16,060 bases of DNA from JBEKTY01 sp049515555. Lineage in GTDB: Bacteria; Planctomycetota; Planctomycetia; Pirellulales; Thermoguttaceae. The notes beneath the pieces were generated by a model. That model did not search any database, was not told the origin of the DNA, and worked only from the letters and a program-made list of their open reading frames with translations. Shown here one piece after another: positions 1-7,230 of this stretch (positions are counted from its first letter, which is position 1; each line of letters begins with the position of its first letter). Made by a program: the position numbers and the translations under genes. The stretch lies in NCBI GenBank assembly GCA_049515555.1, contig JBEKTY010000176.1:1-16060 (forward strand). Reading direction: 5' to 3'.

Positions 1-120
1 TCATGGCCTGGGCCTGGCGAAAGCTGGGCAGGCACCTACAACAATGGAACGAAAGACCCGTTTTCATTGCAAGATCAATCTGTCAGCCGAGTGCTAGCAC
101 CGATGGCGTTTACAGTTTGA
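1..120 (+). CDS. C-terminal end of an unknown upstream gene (partial)
   Basis: Frame 1 is open from the window edge to a TGA at 118-120 and reads as 39 residues ending in SVSRVLAPMAFTV. The composition looks protein-like (WPGPGESWAGTYNNG near the start). The stop lies 20 bases before the ATG of the next gene, which fits the end of a co-transcribed gene cut by the window edge. The family is not recognisable from this fragment. A longer reading in another frame across the same bases, joined to the next gene, was rejected because the next gene has its own signal peptide and ribosome binding site. Confidence is low because the fragment is short. Confidence 0.35.
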   Translation, partial: SWPGPGESWAGTYNNGTKDPFSLQDQSVSRVLAPMAFTV

Positions 121-140
121 GTAACCTACGGAGTCTCTTC

Positions 141-1481
141 ATGCCGACGAAGAACCAAACGTGCCGCCGTGCCATGTGGGCCGCGGTGTCTACAGCGGCA
201 GTGATCTGCCTGAGCCTGAGCGTGGCCTGGGCCGAGACCGGCCTGGGTATCCCGGAATTGGACGACCCCGCCAACGCGCCCGATGGCTCCTACTTCTGGC
301 AGGATGCCAATGATGACCAGCGCGTGCAAATGTGTGAGGTGCACGCCTTCAAGGACAAGAATTTCCGACTCAACTTCAAGGCCATGGCCCCCGACATGAC
401 GCTCTGGGCCGAGGGCGGCAACCTGCTCAAGCCCGTGAAATGGCTGGACAGCGGCCAACCGGCTTACGATCCCGAAAAGCTCGAGAAGAACTTTCTCGCT
501 GGCACGCCGCACGCCGGCGGCTATCTTTGGCTCGATCCGGATGGCAGCGTCTACACGCTGGCGTCGGGCCAGCGACCGTCGCTGGCCAAGTGGAGTGCCG
601 ATGGCCGGCTGGAGTGGGGCTACCCCAGCATCCCGCAATGGCATGCCTCCTTGGGCCTTCCGGTCGTCAAGGCCGGCCGGCTTCACGGCATGACTGGCGG
701 CCTGGGCGTGGCCGGCAACTTCACGGGCAACATGTCCTACTTCGGGGTCTGTCATCTGTTCCAGCGCGATGGCATCTATGCCGCGGCGCTGATGCGCGAT
801 GGCCGCATAGCCGGCATGGGGCCGGACGTCGGACAGCCGGAAGGTCAAGGCGGACAGTTGGTCAGCGTGGTCACCAGACCCGGATCCGCGCCCCGCACGC
901 TGCTGTTGGCCGGTGGTCAGGATGGCCGGGTCACCGAGGTGTTCGGCCTCGACACGGTCAAGCCGCTGCCGAGCCGCGAGTTCGCCCTGACGGCGGCCGA
1001 CGTCAAGACCGCCGTCGATGTGCTGGCCGACTACAATGCAAAGTCGGGCAAGGCCGGTCGTCTGGTCATCGCGGCCGACCGTAAGGCATTGGATAGCGCC
1101 AGCCCCGTCGGCAAGTCACTGGATGGAGCGCGCCGCTTCACGGCGCGTGTCGCACGCGATGAGCAGCACCTCTTCATCAGCTTCGATGTGACCGCACCCC
1201 ATGGACTGATCAATGCCGCGGCCGATCCGACGCTCGTGTTCAAAGGAGGCAACTGTCTCGACATCCAGTTGGCCGCCAATCCGATCGCTGATTCCAATCG
1301 TAAGACACCGGCGCCGCGCGATGTGCGCCTGCTGGTAACCCGCCAAGCCGCGGCGGACGGCAAGACTATCAGACCGGTCGCCGTGTTCTATCGCCCCAAG
1401 GTGCAGGGCTTCAAGGGCCGGCCTATCGTGCTCAATTCGCCGACCGGCAAGGAATCGTTTGATGAGATCACCATTGAATGA
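141..1481 (+). CDS. Secreted propeller/CBM9-like protein, apparently truncated at both ends
   Basis: A 446-residue exported protein. The ATG at 141 was chosen because GGAG lies at 130-133 and the first ~31 residues form a signal peptide (KNQTCRRAM, then a hydrophobic stretch ending AWA). Residues ~53-60 (WQDANDDQ) resemble the calcium-loop-like 'W-D-N-D' segment of large planctomycete propeller proteins. It is followed by blade-like text (GGYLWLDPDGSVYTLASG, RDGIYAAALMRDGR). From about residue 306 the sequence looks like a CBM9-type beta-sandwich (DEQHLFISFDVT, GGNCLDIQLAAN), but it stops at FDEITIE, short of a usual ~200-residue CBM9-like domain. The expected N-terminal half of the propeller also seems missing. 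The role is probably binding or sensing of extracellular polysaccharide, which is inference. The stop overlaps an alternative ATG of the next gene (ATGA at 1478-1481), suggesting one transcript. Confidence 0.75.
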   Translation: MPTKNQTCRRAMWAAVSTAAVICLSLSVAWAETGLGIPELDDPANAPDGSYFWQDANDDQRVQMCEVHAFKDKNFRLNFKAMAPDMTLWAEGGNLLKPVKWLDSGQPAYDPEKLEKNFLAGTPHAGGYLWLDPDGSVYTLASGQRPSLAKWSADGRLEWGYPSIPQWHASLGLPVVKAGRLHGMTGGLGVAGNFTGNMSYFGVCHLFQRDGIYAAALMRDGRIAGMGPDVGQPEGQGGQLVSVVTRPGSAPRTLLLAGGQDGRVTEVFGLDTVKPLPSREFALTAADVKTAVDVLADYNAKSGKAGRLVIAADRKALDSASPVGKSLDGARRFTARVARDEQHLFISFDVTAPHGLINAAADPTLVFKGGNCLDIQLAANPIADSNRKTPAPRDVRLLVTRQAAADGKTIRPVAVFYRPKVQGFKGRPIVLNSPTGKESFDEITIE

Positions 1482-1488
1482 AAGAAAA

Positions 1489-1493
1489 GGAGG
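1489..1493 (+). promoter_or_regulatory. Ribosome binding site fixing the start of the SGNH gene
   Basis: GGAGG lies 5 bases before the ATG at 1499. This favours that start over the in-frame ATG at 1478, which overlaps the previous stop and has no good site. Confidence 0.65.
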
Positions 1494-1498
1494 AACGA

Positions 1499-2419
1499 AT
1501 GGAGAGAAAGATGTACAAAGGCAGTTACGTTTGCGCAGTCGTTTTGGGAGTTGCGCGTCTGGCAGGGGTCCTGTTTTCCGCGCCGCCGGCGGGTGCGGAG
1601 GAACAGGCAGTTGCGCGGACACATTCCGTTTCTGCATGCGGCGCAGTCAATGATCTCAAGATCTTCAACGGTGAAAAACGGCTTTTCGCGAGTTATGGCC
1701 CATCGACGACTGTTGGCTATCCGGCGCGGCTGCAGCGCAAGTTCTACCGCTGCACCGGCAAGAGCGGGACCAATTGCCCATTGCAAATCTTCAACTATTC
1801 CATTGGTGGTGCGCAATGGCGCATGCCCGGTTGGATCAATTGCAAACCCTCCCAGGACGATCCCGGCAAGTGGGAAGCGTTCCGCAGTCAGCGTTACATC
1901 AGCACGGTTCAGAAACTGATCAAAGACAACGTTGGCACCCCTGTCATCGTCATTGCCATGAACAACACGGGTTACGCGTGCATCCCGAACAGCAGGATCA
2001 TGGGGCCGGGCGACGCCCAACATATCAATCTGGCGGTGAATTTTCTCCGCACCCACATCAAGGCCATTCTTGACGACGGAGCGGCCCTGTACTTCCTGTC
2101 GCCCAAGAAGTACTGGCGGGATCTTGACGATCCGAACCAGTGGAATCGCAATGAAGAACGGTACGCTTTGGCCAAGATCGCGGCGGAGCATATTCCCGGC
2201 TTTGTCTATGTGAAAGGCGTTTGGGAGGACACGGCCAAATACAAGGCAATTGCCTTGGTGGGGGATGGCCATCATCCCACGCAACTTGGCGATGAGATCA
2301 TTGCCAGCAAATTTTTCCGGGCAATGCTGGAGCATGACGGCCTGCCGGTGCCTGGATGGGACCAGGAAGAGGTTGACGCCGTTAGGCAGGATCTCAAGAG
2401 CGTGCCGTGGAAACCTTAG
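1499..2419 (+). CDS. Secreted SGNH/GDSL-type hydrolase-like protein
   Basis: A 306-residue protein with an N-terminal signal peptide (residues 1-33, ending PPAGA). The SGNH blocks can be followed in order. Block I is FASYGPSTTVGYPARLQ with Ser69. Block II is FNYSIGG (Gly103/104). Block III is IAMNNTGY (Asn155/156). Block V is DGHHP (Asp256, His259). The family hydrolyses esters, often acetyl or acyl groups on polysaccharides, which would suit an exported enzyme next to a CBM-like protein. One oddity is that block I reads GPS instead of GDS. The nucleophile is kept, but the usual aspartate is proline. The protein is rich in Cys (six in the mature part), which may form disulfides outside the cytoplasm. 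Family assignment is good; the substrate is unknown. Confidence 0.75.
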   Translation: MERKMYKGSYVCAVVLGVARLAGVLFSAPPAGAEEQAVARTHSVSACGAVNDLKIFNGEKRLFASYGPSTTVGYPARLQRKFYRCTGKSGTNCPLQIFNYSIGGAQWRMPGWINCKPSQDDPGKWEAFRSQRYISTVQKLIKDNVGTPVIVIAMNNTGYACIPNSRIMGPGDAQHINLAVNFLRTHIKAILDDGAALYFLSPKKYWRDLDDPNQWNRNEERYALAKIAAEHIPGFVYVKGVWEDTAKYKAIALVGDGHHPTQLGDEIIASKFFRAMLEHDGLPVPGWDQEEVDAVRQDLKSVPWKP

Positions 2420-2438
2420 GATCATGGCCCGCTGGAAG

Positions 2439-2452
2439 CAGGCTGAAGCCTG
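2439..2452. repeat. Small palindrome in the 2420-2578 spacer
   Basis: CAGGCTGAAGCCTG has 6-base arms around GA. It sits just after the SGNH stop inside a 159-base gap and could act as a weak hairpin or be half of a dispersed repeat. The rest of the gap shows only GGCG/CGCC hairpin potential near 2512-2526 and no clear promoter. Confidence 0.45.
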
Positions 2453-2578
2453 TACTCCGAGAAATCGGCTCGCCGGCTGGAATGTCGCGCGCCAGTTTGT
2501 TAACATGGGCGGATTATCGCCGCTCGTAGCGTATCCGCGCGGGGGCGAAATGAAGAATACCGCCCAAAGGTCGCCGCG

Positions 2579-5191
2579 ATGTGGAAACGCCGCCGATTTC
2601 TGAGCATCATGCCGTTGATCCCGCAGGTGGCGGTCATTGTATTGTGTTGTGCGACGTCGATCGTAGCGCCGTCAGCCGAGGCGGCTGAACTCGTCGGCGG
2701 GCAGGTCCTCCGGCTGACCGTCAACGACCTTATTGCCACCTTCGCGGAGCGCTACCCCAAGGGCCAGCAGTACCTGGCGGAGCTGGATCGCATCGAAAGC
2801 GAAATCCGAGCGGCGGCCGGCCCCAAGGTGAAGAAGCTGCAACAGCAGTTCCAGACCTTGCGACGCGAGGCCTTGCTCGCCAACCCCCTGCTGAACGGCC
2901 AGCCGTTATTGTTCGTCGTGCGGGCGCAGTACGCGCCCGATCATCACAACACCGAGACCATGTTTCAAACAGGCGAGATCAACACCGGTAGCTTCCGCGG
3001 CGGGGGCGCGCTGAAAACGATGCTTGTAGCTCCGCCTTTAGGCGGCACTTCGCCTAAAGGCGGGACTATAGGCGCTGCACAGCCCGGACCTGACGCCAAA
3101 GCGGTTGCCGTATCCTCCACAGCCTTGACTACCGTGTACGAGGCGCCCAAGGGCGTCGTGCGGGATCCCGATATCAGCTTCGACGGCAAGAATATCCTCT
3201 TCTCGATGCGATTGGACGCCGGCGACGATTATCACCTTTACGAGATCAAGGCCGACGGAACGAACTTGAAGCAACTGACCTTCGGGCCGGGCGTCAGCGA
3301 CATCGACCCGATTTACCTGCCCAACGGCCAAATCCTCTTCACGTCGACCCGCGAGCCCAAGTACTGCATGTGCAACCGTCACATCATGGGCAACCTTTTC
3401 ACGATGGAGGCCGACGGGGCCAACATCCAACAGATCGGCCACAGCACGCTGCACGAGGGACACTCTTCGCTGTTGCCCGACGGCCGGGTGATTTACGACC
3501 GCTGGGAGTATGTCGACCGCAACTTCGGTAACGCGCAGGGCCTATGGACGACCAACCCGGACGGCACCAACCATGTGGTCTATTACGGCAACAGCACGGA
3601 GTCGCCGGGGGCGAAGCTCGAAGCCCGCGTCATCCCCGGCAGCGAGCAGGTGATCTGCACTTTCTCCTCGTGTCACGACCGGCCTTGGGGGGCGCTGGCG
3701 ATTCTCGACCGGCGGCTGGGCGTGGACGGCCGCGGGCCGGTGCTGCGGACCTGGCCCGCTGCGGCCATCGACCTGGTCGACCACGGGGGTTACGACACGT
3801 TCGGCGGCGTTCGTCCCAAGTACCAGAACCCATACCTGCTGTCGGCCAAGTACTTCCTTTGCTCGCGCATGACGGGGCAGGGCGAGCAGATGGGGATCTA
3901 CCTGCTGGACGTCTTCGGCAACGAGATCCTGGTGCACGTGGAAGGCCCGGGGTGCTACAACGCCCGACCGCTGGCTGCGCGGGCCAAGCCTCCGGTCATC
4001 CCCTCGCGCGTCGATCTCAGCAAGAAGGAGGGGTACTTCTACGTGTCGAACGTGTATGCAGGCACGGGCATGGAGAAGATCAAGCAGGGCACGATCAAGC
4101 AACTCCGCGTCGTCGAGTCGCCCGAGAAACGCTTCTGGACGCACCCGGGTTGGGACGGCGGCACCGGGCAGCAGGCGCCGGGCATGGCCTGGAACGACTT
4201 CAACAACAAGGCCATCCTGGGCACGGCCCCCGTCGAGGCCGACGGCAGCGCATTCTTCGCCGTCCCGGCAGACAAGTTCGTGTACTTCCAACTGCTCGAC
4301 GAGAAGGGCATGCTCGTGCAGTCGATGCGGAGCGGCACGACCGCCCGGCCGGGCGAGCAGGCCGGTTGCGTCGGCTGCCACGAGTATCGACTGGGCGCCG
4401 CCGCCTACAACGTTACCCCGCAGGCCATGCGGCGGCGGCCCAGCAAGCTGACGCCCTGGTACGGCCCGCCGCGGAACTTCGGCTACCTGGCCGAGGTCCA
4501 GCCGGCCTTCGACCGCAATTGCGTATCGTGCCACGATTACGGCAAGGACGCGGGCCAGAAGCTCAACCTGGCCGGGGACCTGAACTCGTGCTTCAACACT
4601 TCGTACGTGGAACTGCGAAAAAAAGGTTACGTTCAAGTGGTGGGGGCGGGCCCGGCGCGGGTGCTGATGCCCATGACCTGGGGTTCAAACGTCAGCCGCC
4701 TGGCTGAAGTCCTTCTAAAGGGTCACGGCAAGCCGGAGATCGACCGCCAGGTGAGGCTCAGCCGCGAGGACTTCGACCGCATCGTCACGTGGATCGACAT
4801 CAACGCCCCGTATTACCCCGAGTATGCCGGGGGCATGTATCGCGACAATCCCTGGGGGCGGTGTCCGCTGGACGGCAATCAGGTGCAGAAGCTCGCCGGC
4901 CTGACCGGCGTGAACGTCGCCGGCGAGATGTTGCAAGCGAGCTTCACGCGCCCGGAACTCAGCCCCTGCCTGGCGCGGATTCCGGACAAGAACGATCCGC
5001 GATACAAGGAGGCGCTGGCGATCCTGCAAGGCGGCAAGCAGGCGCTGGCGAAGCATGCCCGTCCCGACATGCCCGGCTTCAAGCTCGACAACCCGCTTGA
5101 GATCGAGCAGCAATGCAAGTTCGACAGGCTCCAGCAAGCCGAGGCCCGGGCGCGGGCGGCCATCGTCGCAGGGCAGAAGAAATACGATTAA
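2579..5191 (+). CDS. Hydrazine-synthase-alpha-like secreted multi-domain cytochrome c
   Basis: An 870-residue exported protein. It has an Arg-rich start and a hydrophobic signal (residues ~10-36, ending SAEAAE). The N-terminal part is helical (ELDRIESEIRAAAGPKVKKLQQQ). It is followed by WD40/TolB-like blades: FDGKNILFSMRLDAGDDYHLYEIKADG, then LPNGQILFTSTREPKY and LPDGRVIYDRWEYVDRN. A Cys pair close to a His occurs at 263-268 (CMCNRH). Two c-type heme sites lie at 597-601 (CVGCH) and 648-652 (CVSCH). The architecture matches the HZS-alpha-like family, which is common in planctomycetes that do not perform anammox. No beta or gamma subunit genes are nearby, so hydrazine synthesis should not be assumed; redox or electron transfer in the periplasm is more likely. 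An alternative start is Met11 (2609). A palindromic repeat is embedded in frame at residues 152-162. The stop codon lies inside the outer arm of the following inverted repeat. Confidence 0.85.
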   Translation: MWKRRRFLSIMPLIPQVAVIVLCCATSIVAPSAEAAELVGGQVLRLTVNDLIATFAERYPKGQQYLAELDRIESEIRAAAGPKVKKLQQQFQTLRREALLANPLLNGQPLLFVVRAQYAPDHHNTETMFQTGEINTGSFRGGGALKTMLVAPPLGGTSPKGGTIGAAQPGPDAKAVAVSSTALTTVYEAPKGVVRDPDISFDGKNILFSMRLDAGDDYHLYEIKADGTNLKQLTFGPGVSDIDPIYLPNGQILFTSTREPKYCMCNRHIMGNLFTMEADGANIQQIGHSTLHEGHSSLLPDGRVIYDRWEYVDRNFGNAQGLWTTNPDGTNHVVYYGNSTESPGAKLEARVIPGSEQVICTFSSCHDRPWGALAILDRRLGVDGRGPVLRTWPAAAIDLVDHGGYDTFGGVRPKYQNPYLLSAKYFLCSRMTGQGEQMGIYLLDVFGNEILVHVEGPGCYNARPLAARAKPPVIPSRVDLSKKEGYFYVSNVYAGTGMEKIKQGTIKQLRVVESPEKRFWTHPGWDGGTGQQAPGMAWNDFNNKAILGTAPVEADGSAFFAVPADKFVYFQLLDEKGMLVQSMRSGTTARPGEQAGCVGCHEYRLGAAAYNVTPQAMRRRPSKLTPWYGPPRNFGYLAEVQPAFDRNCVSCHDYGKDAGQKLNLAGDLNSCFNTSYVELRKKGYVQVVGAGPARVLMPMTWGSNVSRLAEVLLKGHGKPEIDRQVRLSREDFDRIVTWIDINAPYYPEYAGGMYRDNPWGRCPLDGNQVQKLAGLTGVNVAGEMLQASFTRPELSPCLARIPDKNDPRYKEALAILQGGKQALAKHARPDMPGFKLDNPLEIEQQCKFDRLQQAEARARAAIVAGQKKYD
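3032..3063. repeat. REP-like inverted repeat inside the cytochrome gene
   Basis: Perfect 13-base inverted arms (CCGCCTTTAGGCG at 3032-3044, complement at 3051-3063) surround a 6-base loop. Each arm is itself nearly palindromic (CGCC-TTTA-GGCG). The element is translated in frame as part of LVAPPLGGTSPKGGTIGA. It lies between the helical N-terminal part and the first propeller blade, where a low-complexity linker is tolerable. Confidence 0.8.
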
Positions 5192-5312
5192 ATGACCTTG
5201 CACGATCTTGGGAGGGAAAAAGGGGACAGGCACCATTTGCCGGAACGGCCCGGAGGGTGCTTCGCACAAATGGTGCCTGTCCCCTTTTTCCCAGAATCAC
5301 GCAAGGTCATTT
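5190..5312. repeat. Nested long inverted repeat between cytochrome and dehydrogenase genes
   Basis: The outer arms are a perfect 12-base pair: AAATGACCTTGC at 5190-5201 and its complement at 5301-5312. The inner arms are a perfect 26-base pair at 5214-5239 and 5267-5292, containing GGGGACAGGCACCATTTG. Between inner and outer arms the pairing is imperfect, and the apex is ~27 bases. It could fold as one ~120-base hairpin. The left arm includes the TAA stop of the upstream gene (5189-5191), and the right arm ends directly before the Shine-Dalgarno of the next gene (AGGAG, 5313-5317). It may act as a terminator, mRNA stabiliser or translation switch. The inner arms look like a dispersed REP/BIME-type unit, which is inference. 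Confidence 0.85.
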
Positions 5313-5325
5313 AGGAGAACGTGCC

Positions 5326-6264
5326 ATGCCCGATCTTTCGCTGTTCGATCTGACCGGGAAAAAGGCCTTCGTGACCGGCGCCGCGGTGGGCATCGGCCGC
5401 GGCTGTGCAATCGCGCTGGCCAAGGCTGGCGCCGACGTGGCCATTGTCGACCTCAACGAGAAGGCCGGCCCGAAAACGGTCGAAGAGATCCGCTCTCTGG
5501 GGCGTGACTCCTTGTGGGTCCGCTGCGACGTCACTCAGCGGGAACAGGTGCAGGAGATGGTCCGCCGCATTGCCCGGCACTTCGGCCGCCTGGACATCGC
5601 CGTGAATAACGCCGGCATCGCCATCCTGGGCGCGGATGAATCGCTGCCGCAGGCCGATTGGGACAAAGTCATCGCCGTCAACCTGACCGGCGTATTTCTT
5701 TGTGCACAGGCCGAGGCCCAGCAGATGCTGCGGCAGACGCCGGTGGAAGGGAAGATCATCAACATCGCCTCCATGTCGGCGACGATCGCCAACTGCAATG
5801 CCTCGTACGACGCTTCCAAGGCCGGCGTGGTCCACATGACCAAGACGCTGGCCGCCGAGTGGGGCCGCTACAATATCAACGTCAATTGCATCAGCCCCAG
5901 TTACCTGCTTACGCCGATGCATGCTTCCACGCCCTTGGCGGCGCGGCAGCGGATCCGCGAATTGACTCCCCTGGGCTGTATGGAACGGCCCGAGGACCTG
6001 CATGGGGCCGTTGTTTTCCTGGCTTCGGCCGCCGCGCACTACGTCACGGGGCACGACCTGATGGTCGACGGCGGCCACACGCTCAACGCCTGGCTGACGC
6101 CGTTGTCCCGCGGCGTGCCGCCGCGTGTCAGCCCCGCGGAAGAAACCGTCCAGATGAAGCACGACCTCGACGCGCTGGGCCTCTCCTACGACGCCGACGG
6201 CATCAACCCCGACTTTCATCCCGAGATCGCCGACGCATTCAAGGCGGCCTTCGGCATAAAATGA
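5326..6264 (+). CDS. Short-chain dehydrogenase/reductase with C-terminal extension
   Basis: A 312-residue classical SDR. The ATG at 5326 is preceded by AGGAG (5313-5317) and gives the normal N-terminus; reading further upstream only translates the inverted repeat. The Rossmann motif is TGAAVGIG (17-24). Asp42 after strand beta-2 (VDLN) points to NAD(H) rather than NADP(H). NNAG is at 94-97, Ser149 in INIASMS, and the catalytic pair Y161-x3-K165 (YDASK). The Ser-Tyr stretch is a little short compared with close SDR types. The body ends at VDGGH near residue 253, and ~59 further residues follow (to AAFGIK), more than a standard ~250-residue SDR. Its position 5' of an aldolase and a kinase suggests it oxidises a polyol or sugar before phosphorylation and cleavage. 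The substrate is unknown. Confidence 0.9.
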   Translation: MPDLSLFDLTGKKAFVTGAAVGIGRGCAIALAKAGADVAIVDLNEKAGPKTVEEIRSLGRDSLWVRCDVTQREQVQEMVRRIARHFGRLDIAVNNAGIAILGADESLPQADWDKVIAVNLTGVFLCAQAEAQQMLRQTPVEGKIINIASMSATIANCNASYDASKAGVVHMTKTLAAEWGRYNINVNCISPSYLLTPMHASTPLAARQRIRELTPLGCMERPEDLHGAVVFLASAAAHYVTGHDLMVDGGHTLNAWLTPLSRGVPPRVSPAEETVQMKHDLDALGLSYDADGINPDFHPEIADAFKAAFGIK

Positions 6265-6276
6265 CTGACCGGACAT

Positions 6277-6280
6277 GGAG
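6277..6280 (+). promoter_or_regulatory. Ribosome binding site selecting the GTG start of the aldolase
   Basis: GGAG lies 6 bases before GTG at 6287. The competing ATG at 6275 overlaps this site and has no site of its own. The GTG start also gives the family-like N-terminus MKLTVAQLARMMDL. Confidence 0.6.
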
Positions 6281-6286
6281 TCTGTC

Positions 6287-6985
6287 GTGAAACTGACCGT
6301 CGCGCAATTGGCTCGGATGATGGACCTCAGCGCCGTGCGGGCGGAGGTCGAGATGGCGGAAGTCTGCCGGTTGGCCGACGCGGCCAAGCAGTACCGCTGC
6401 GTCTGCGCGTTCGTGATGCCCTGCTACCTGCCCGAGCTGAAACGCCTGCTGGCCGACGCGCCCGGCGTGGGCGTGGGCGGGGTCGTCGGGTTTCCGTCGG
6501 GCGCGGCCGGCACGGTCACCAAGGCGGCCGAAGCCCGCCAGCAGGTCGCCCAGGGCGCGACGGAACTGGACATGGTCATCAACATCAGCATGTTCCGCTC
6601 CGGTCGCGATCAGTACGTCGAAGACGACATCCGCGCGGTTGTCGAGGCGGCCGGCGGATTGCCGGTCAAGGTGATCCTGGAAGCCCACTACCTTTCCGAC
6701 GAACAGATCGTCCGGGCATGCGGGATCGCCGTTCGCGCCGGGGCGGCCTTCGTGAAGACGGGGACCGGCTGGGCCGCGACTGGGGCCACGCTGCACAATG
6801 TCGCACTGATGAAGTCGGCCGTGGGCGACAAGGCACAAGTGAAAGCGGCCGGCGGAGTTCGTGATCTCGATACAGTGGTGGAGATGATTCGCCGCGGCGT
6901 CAGCCGCTTCGGGGTCGGCCTCGATTCGGGGGTCAAGATTCTCCAGCAGTGCGCCGCCCAGCCCGACGGCGCTGTCGAGGTTTGA
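6287..6985 (+). CDS. deoC: DeoC-type class I aldolase (deoxyribose-phosphate aldolase family)
   Basis: A 232-residue protein, close to the usual DeoC length. The family motifs appear in order. The N-terminus is LTVAQLARMMDLSAV. VVGFPSGAAGTVTK is at ~66-79. ELDMVINI carries Asp95. KVILEAHYLSDEQI follows. FVKTGTGW carries Lys157, the expected Schiff-base lysine, and VKAAGGVRDLD carries Lys186, the second active-site lysine. The fold is a TIM barrel. The family reaction is reversible aldol cleavage of 2-deoxyribose 5-phosphate to acetaldehyde and glyceraldehyde 3-phosphate. The N-terminal MMDLSA departs from the common IDHT text, so specificity may differ. It lies 22 bases after the SDR stop and upstream of an FGGY kinase, so it probably cleaves the phosphorylated product of those two enzymes. 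The gene symbol refers to the family, not to a proven substrate. Confidence 0.85.
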   Translation: MKLTVAQLARMMDLSAVRAEVEMAEVCRLADAAKQYRCVCAFVMPCYLPELKRLLADAPGVGVGGVVGFPSGAAGTVTKAAEARQQVAQGATELDMVINISMFRSGRDQYVEDDIRAVVEAAGGLPVKVILEAHYLSDEQIVRACGIAVRAGAAFVKTGTGWAATGATLHNVALMKSAVGDKAQVKAAGGVRDLDTVVEMIRRGVSRFGVGLDSGVKILQQCAAQPDGAVEV

Positions 6986-7003
6986 GAGGCTGTCCGAAAA
7001 ATC

Positions 7004-7167
7004 GTAGGGTGCTGTCGAGCGCGTAAGCGTTCACGGCATGGAAAGTAGCAGGCACGCTCCGCGTGCCGTCCGCTGAATCGGACAAAGGTCTGGCGGACGG
7101 CACACGGAGTGTGCCTGCTACCTTGGCGCGGCCCGTGAACGCTTACTCGATCGCAGCCAAGCCCTAC
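7004..7167. repeat. Nested inverted repeat between aldolase and kinase genes
   Basis: The inner arms are 29 bases (7045-7073 and 7093-7121, beginning GTAGCAGGCAC) and pair at 27 positions. The outer arms are a perfect 14-base pair (GTAAGCGTTCACGG at 7023-7036, complement at 7133-7146). The rim pairs again as GTAGGG (7004-7009) with CCCTAC (7162-7167). Each inner arm also holds its own small hairpin, GGCACGC-TCC-GCGTGCC on the left and GGCACAC-GGA-GTGTGCC on the right. This is BIME-like architecture. The 245-base gap 6986-7230 holds little else. Confidence 0.85.
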
Positions 7168-7230
7168 CACAAAACGCCGGAGAATTGCGGGTTTTCGCTG
7201 TGATCGGCGCCATCCTGCAGAGGTCATCCC

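Noticed and set aside
1388..2506. A 372-codon minus-strand frame across the SGNH gene
   Set aside because: It has no family signature; the plus-strand frame has a ribosome binding site, signal peptide and SGNH blocks.
3542..4707. Long open frames of ~360-390 codons on both strands inside the cytochrome gene
   Set aside because: The text is Arg/Pro/Gly-rich with no motif, while the cytochrome frame carries blades and two heme sites through the same bases.
2579..5191. Hydrazine synthase and an anammox organism
   Set aside because: Only an alpha-like protein is present; such proteins are widespread in other planctomycetes, and no other anammox gene is in the window.
5113..5325. An N-terminal extension of the dehydrogenase by 71 codons
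   Set aside because: The extension overlaps the end of the cytochrome gene and translates the inverted repeat; the ATG at 5326 has its own ribosome binding site and gives the standard SDR start.
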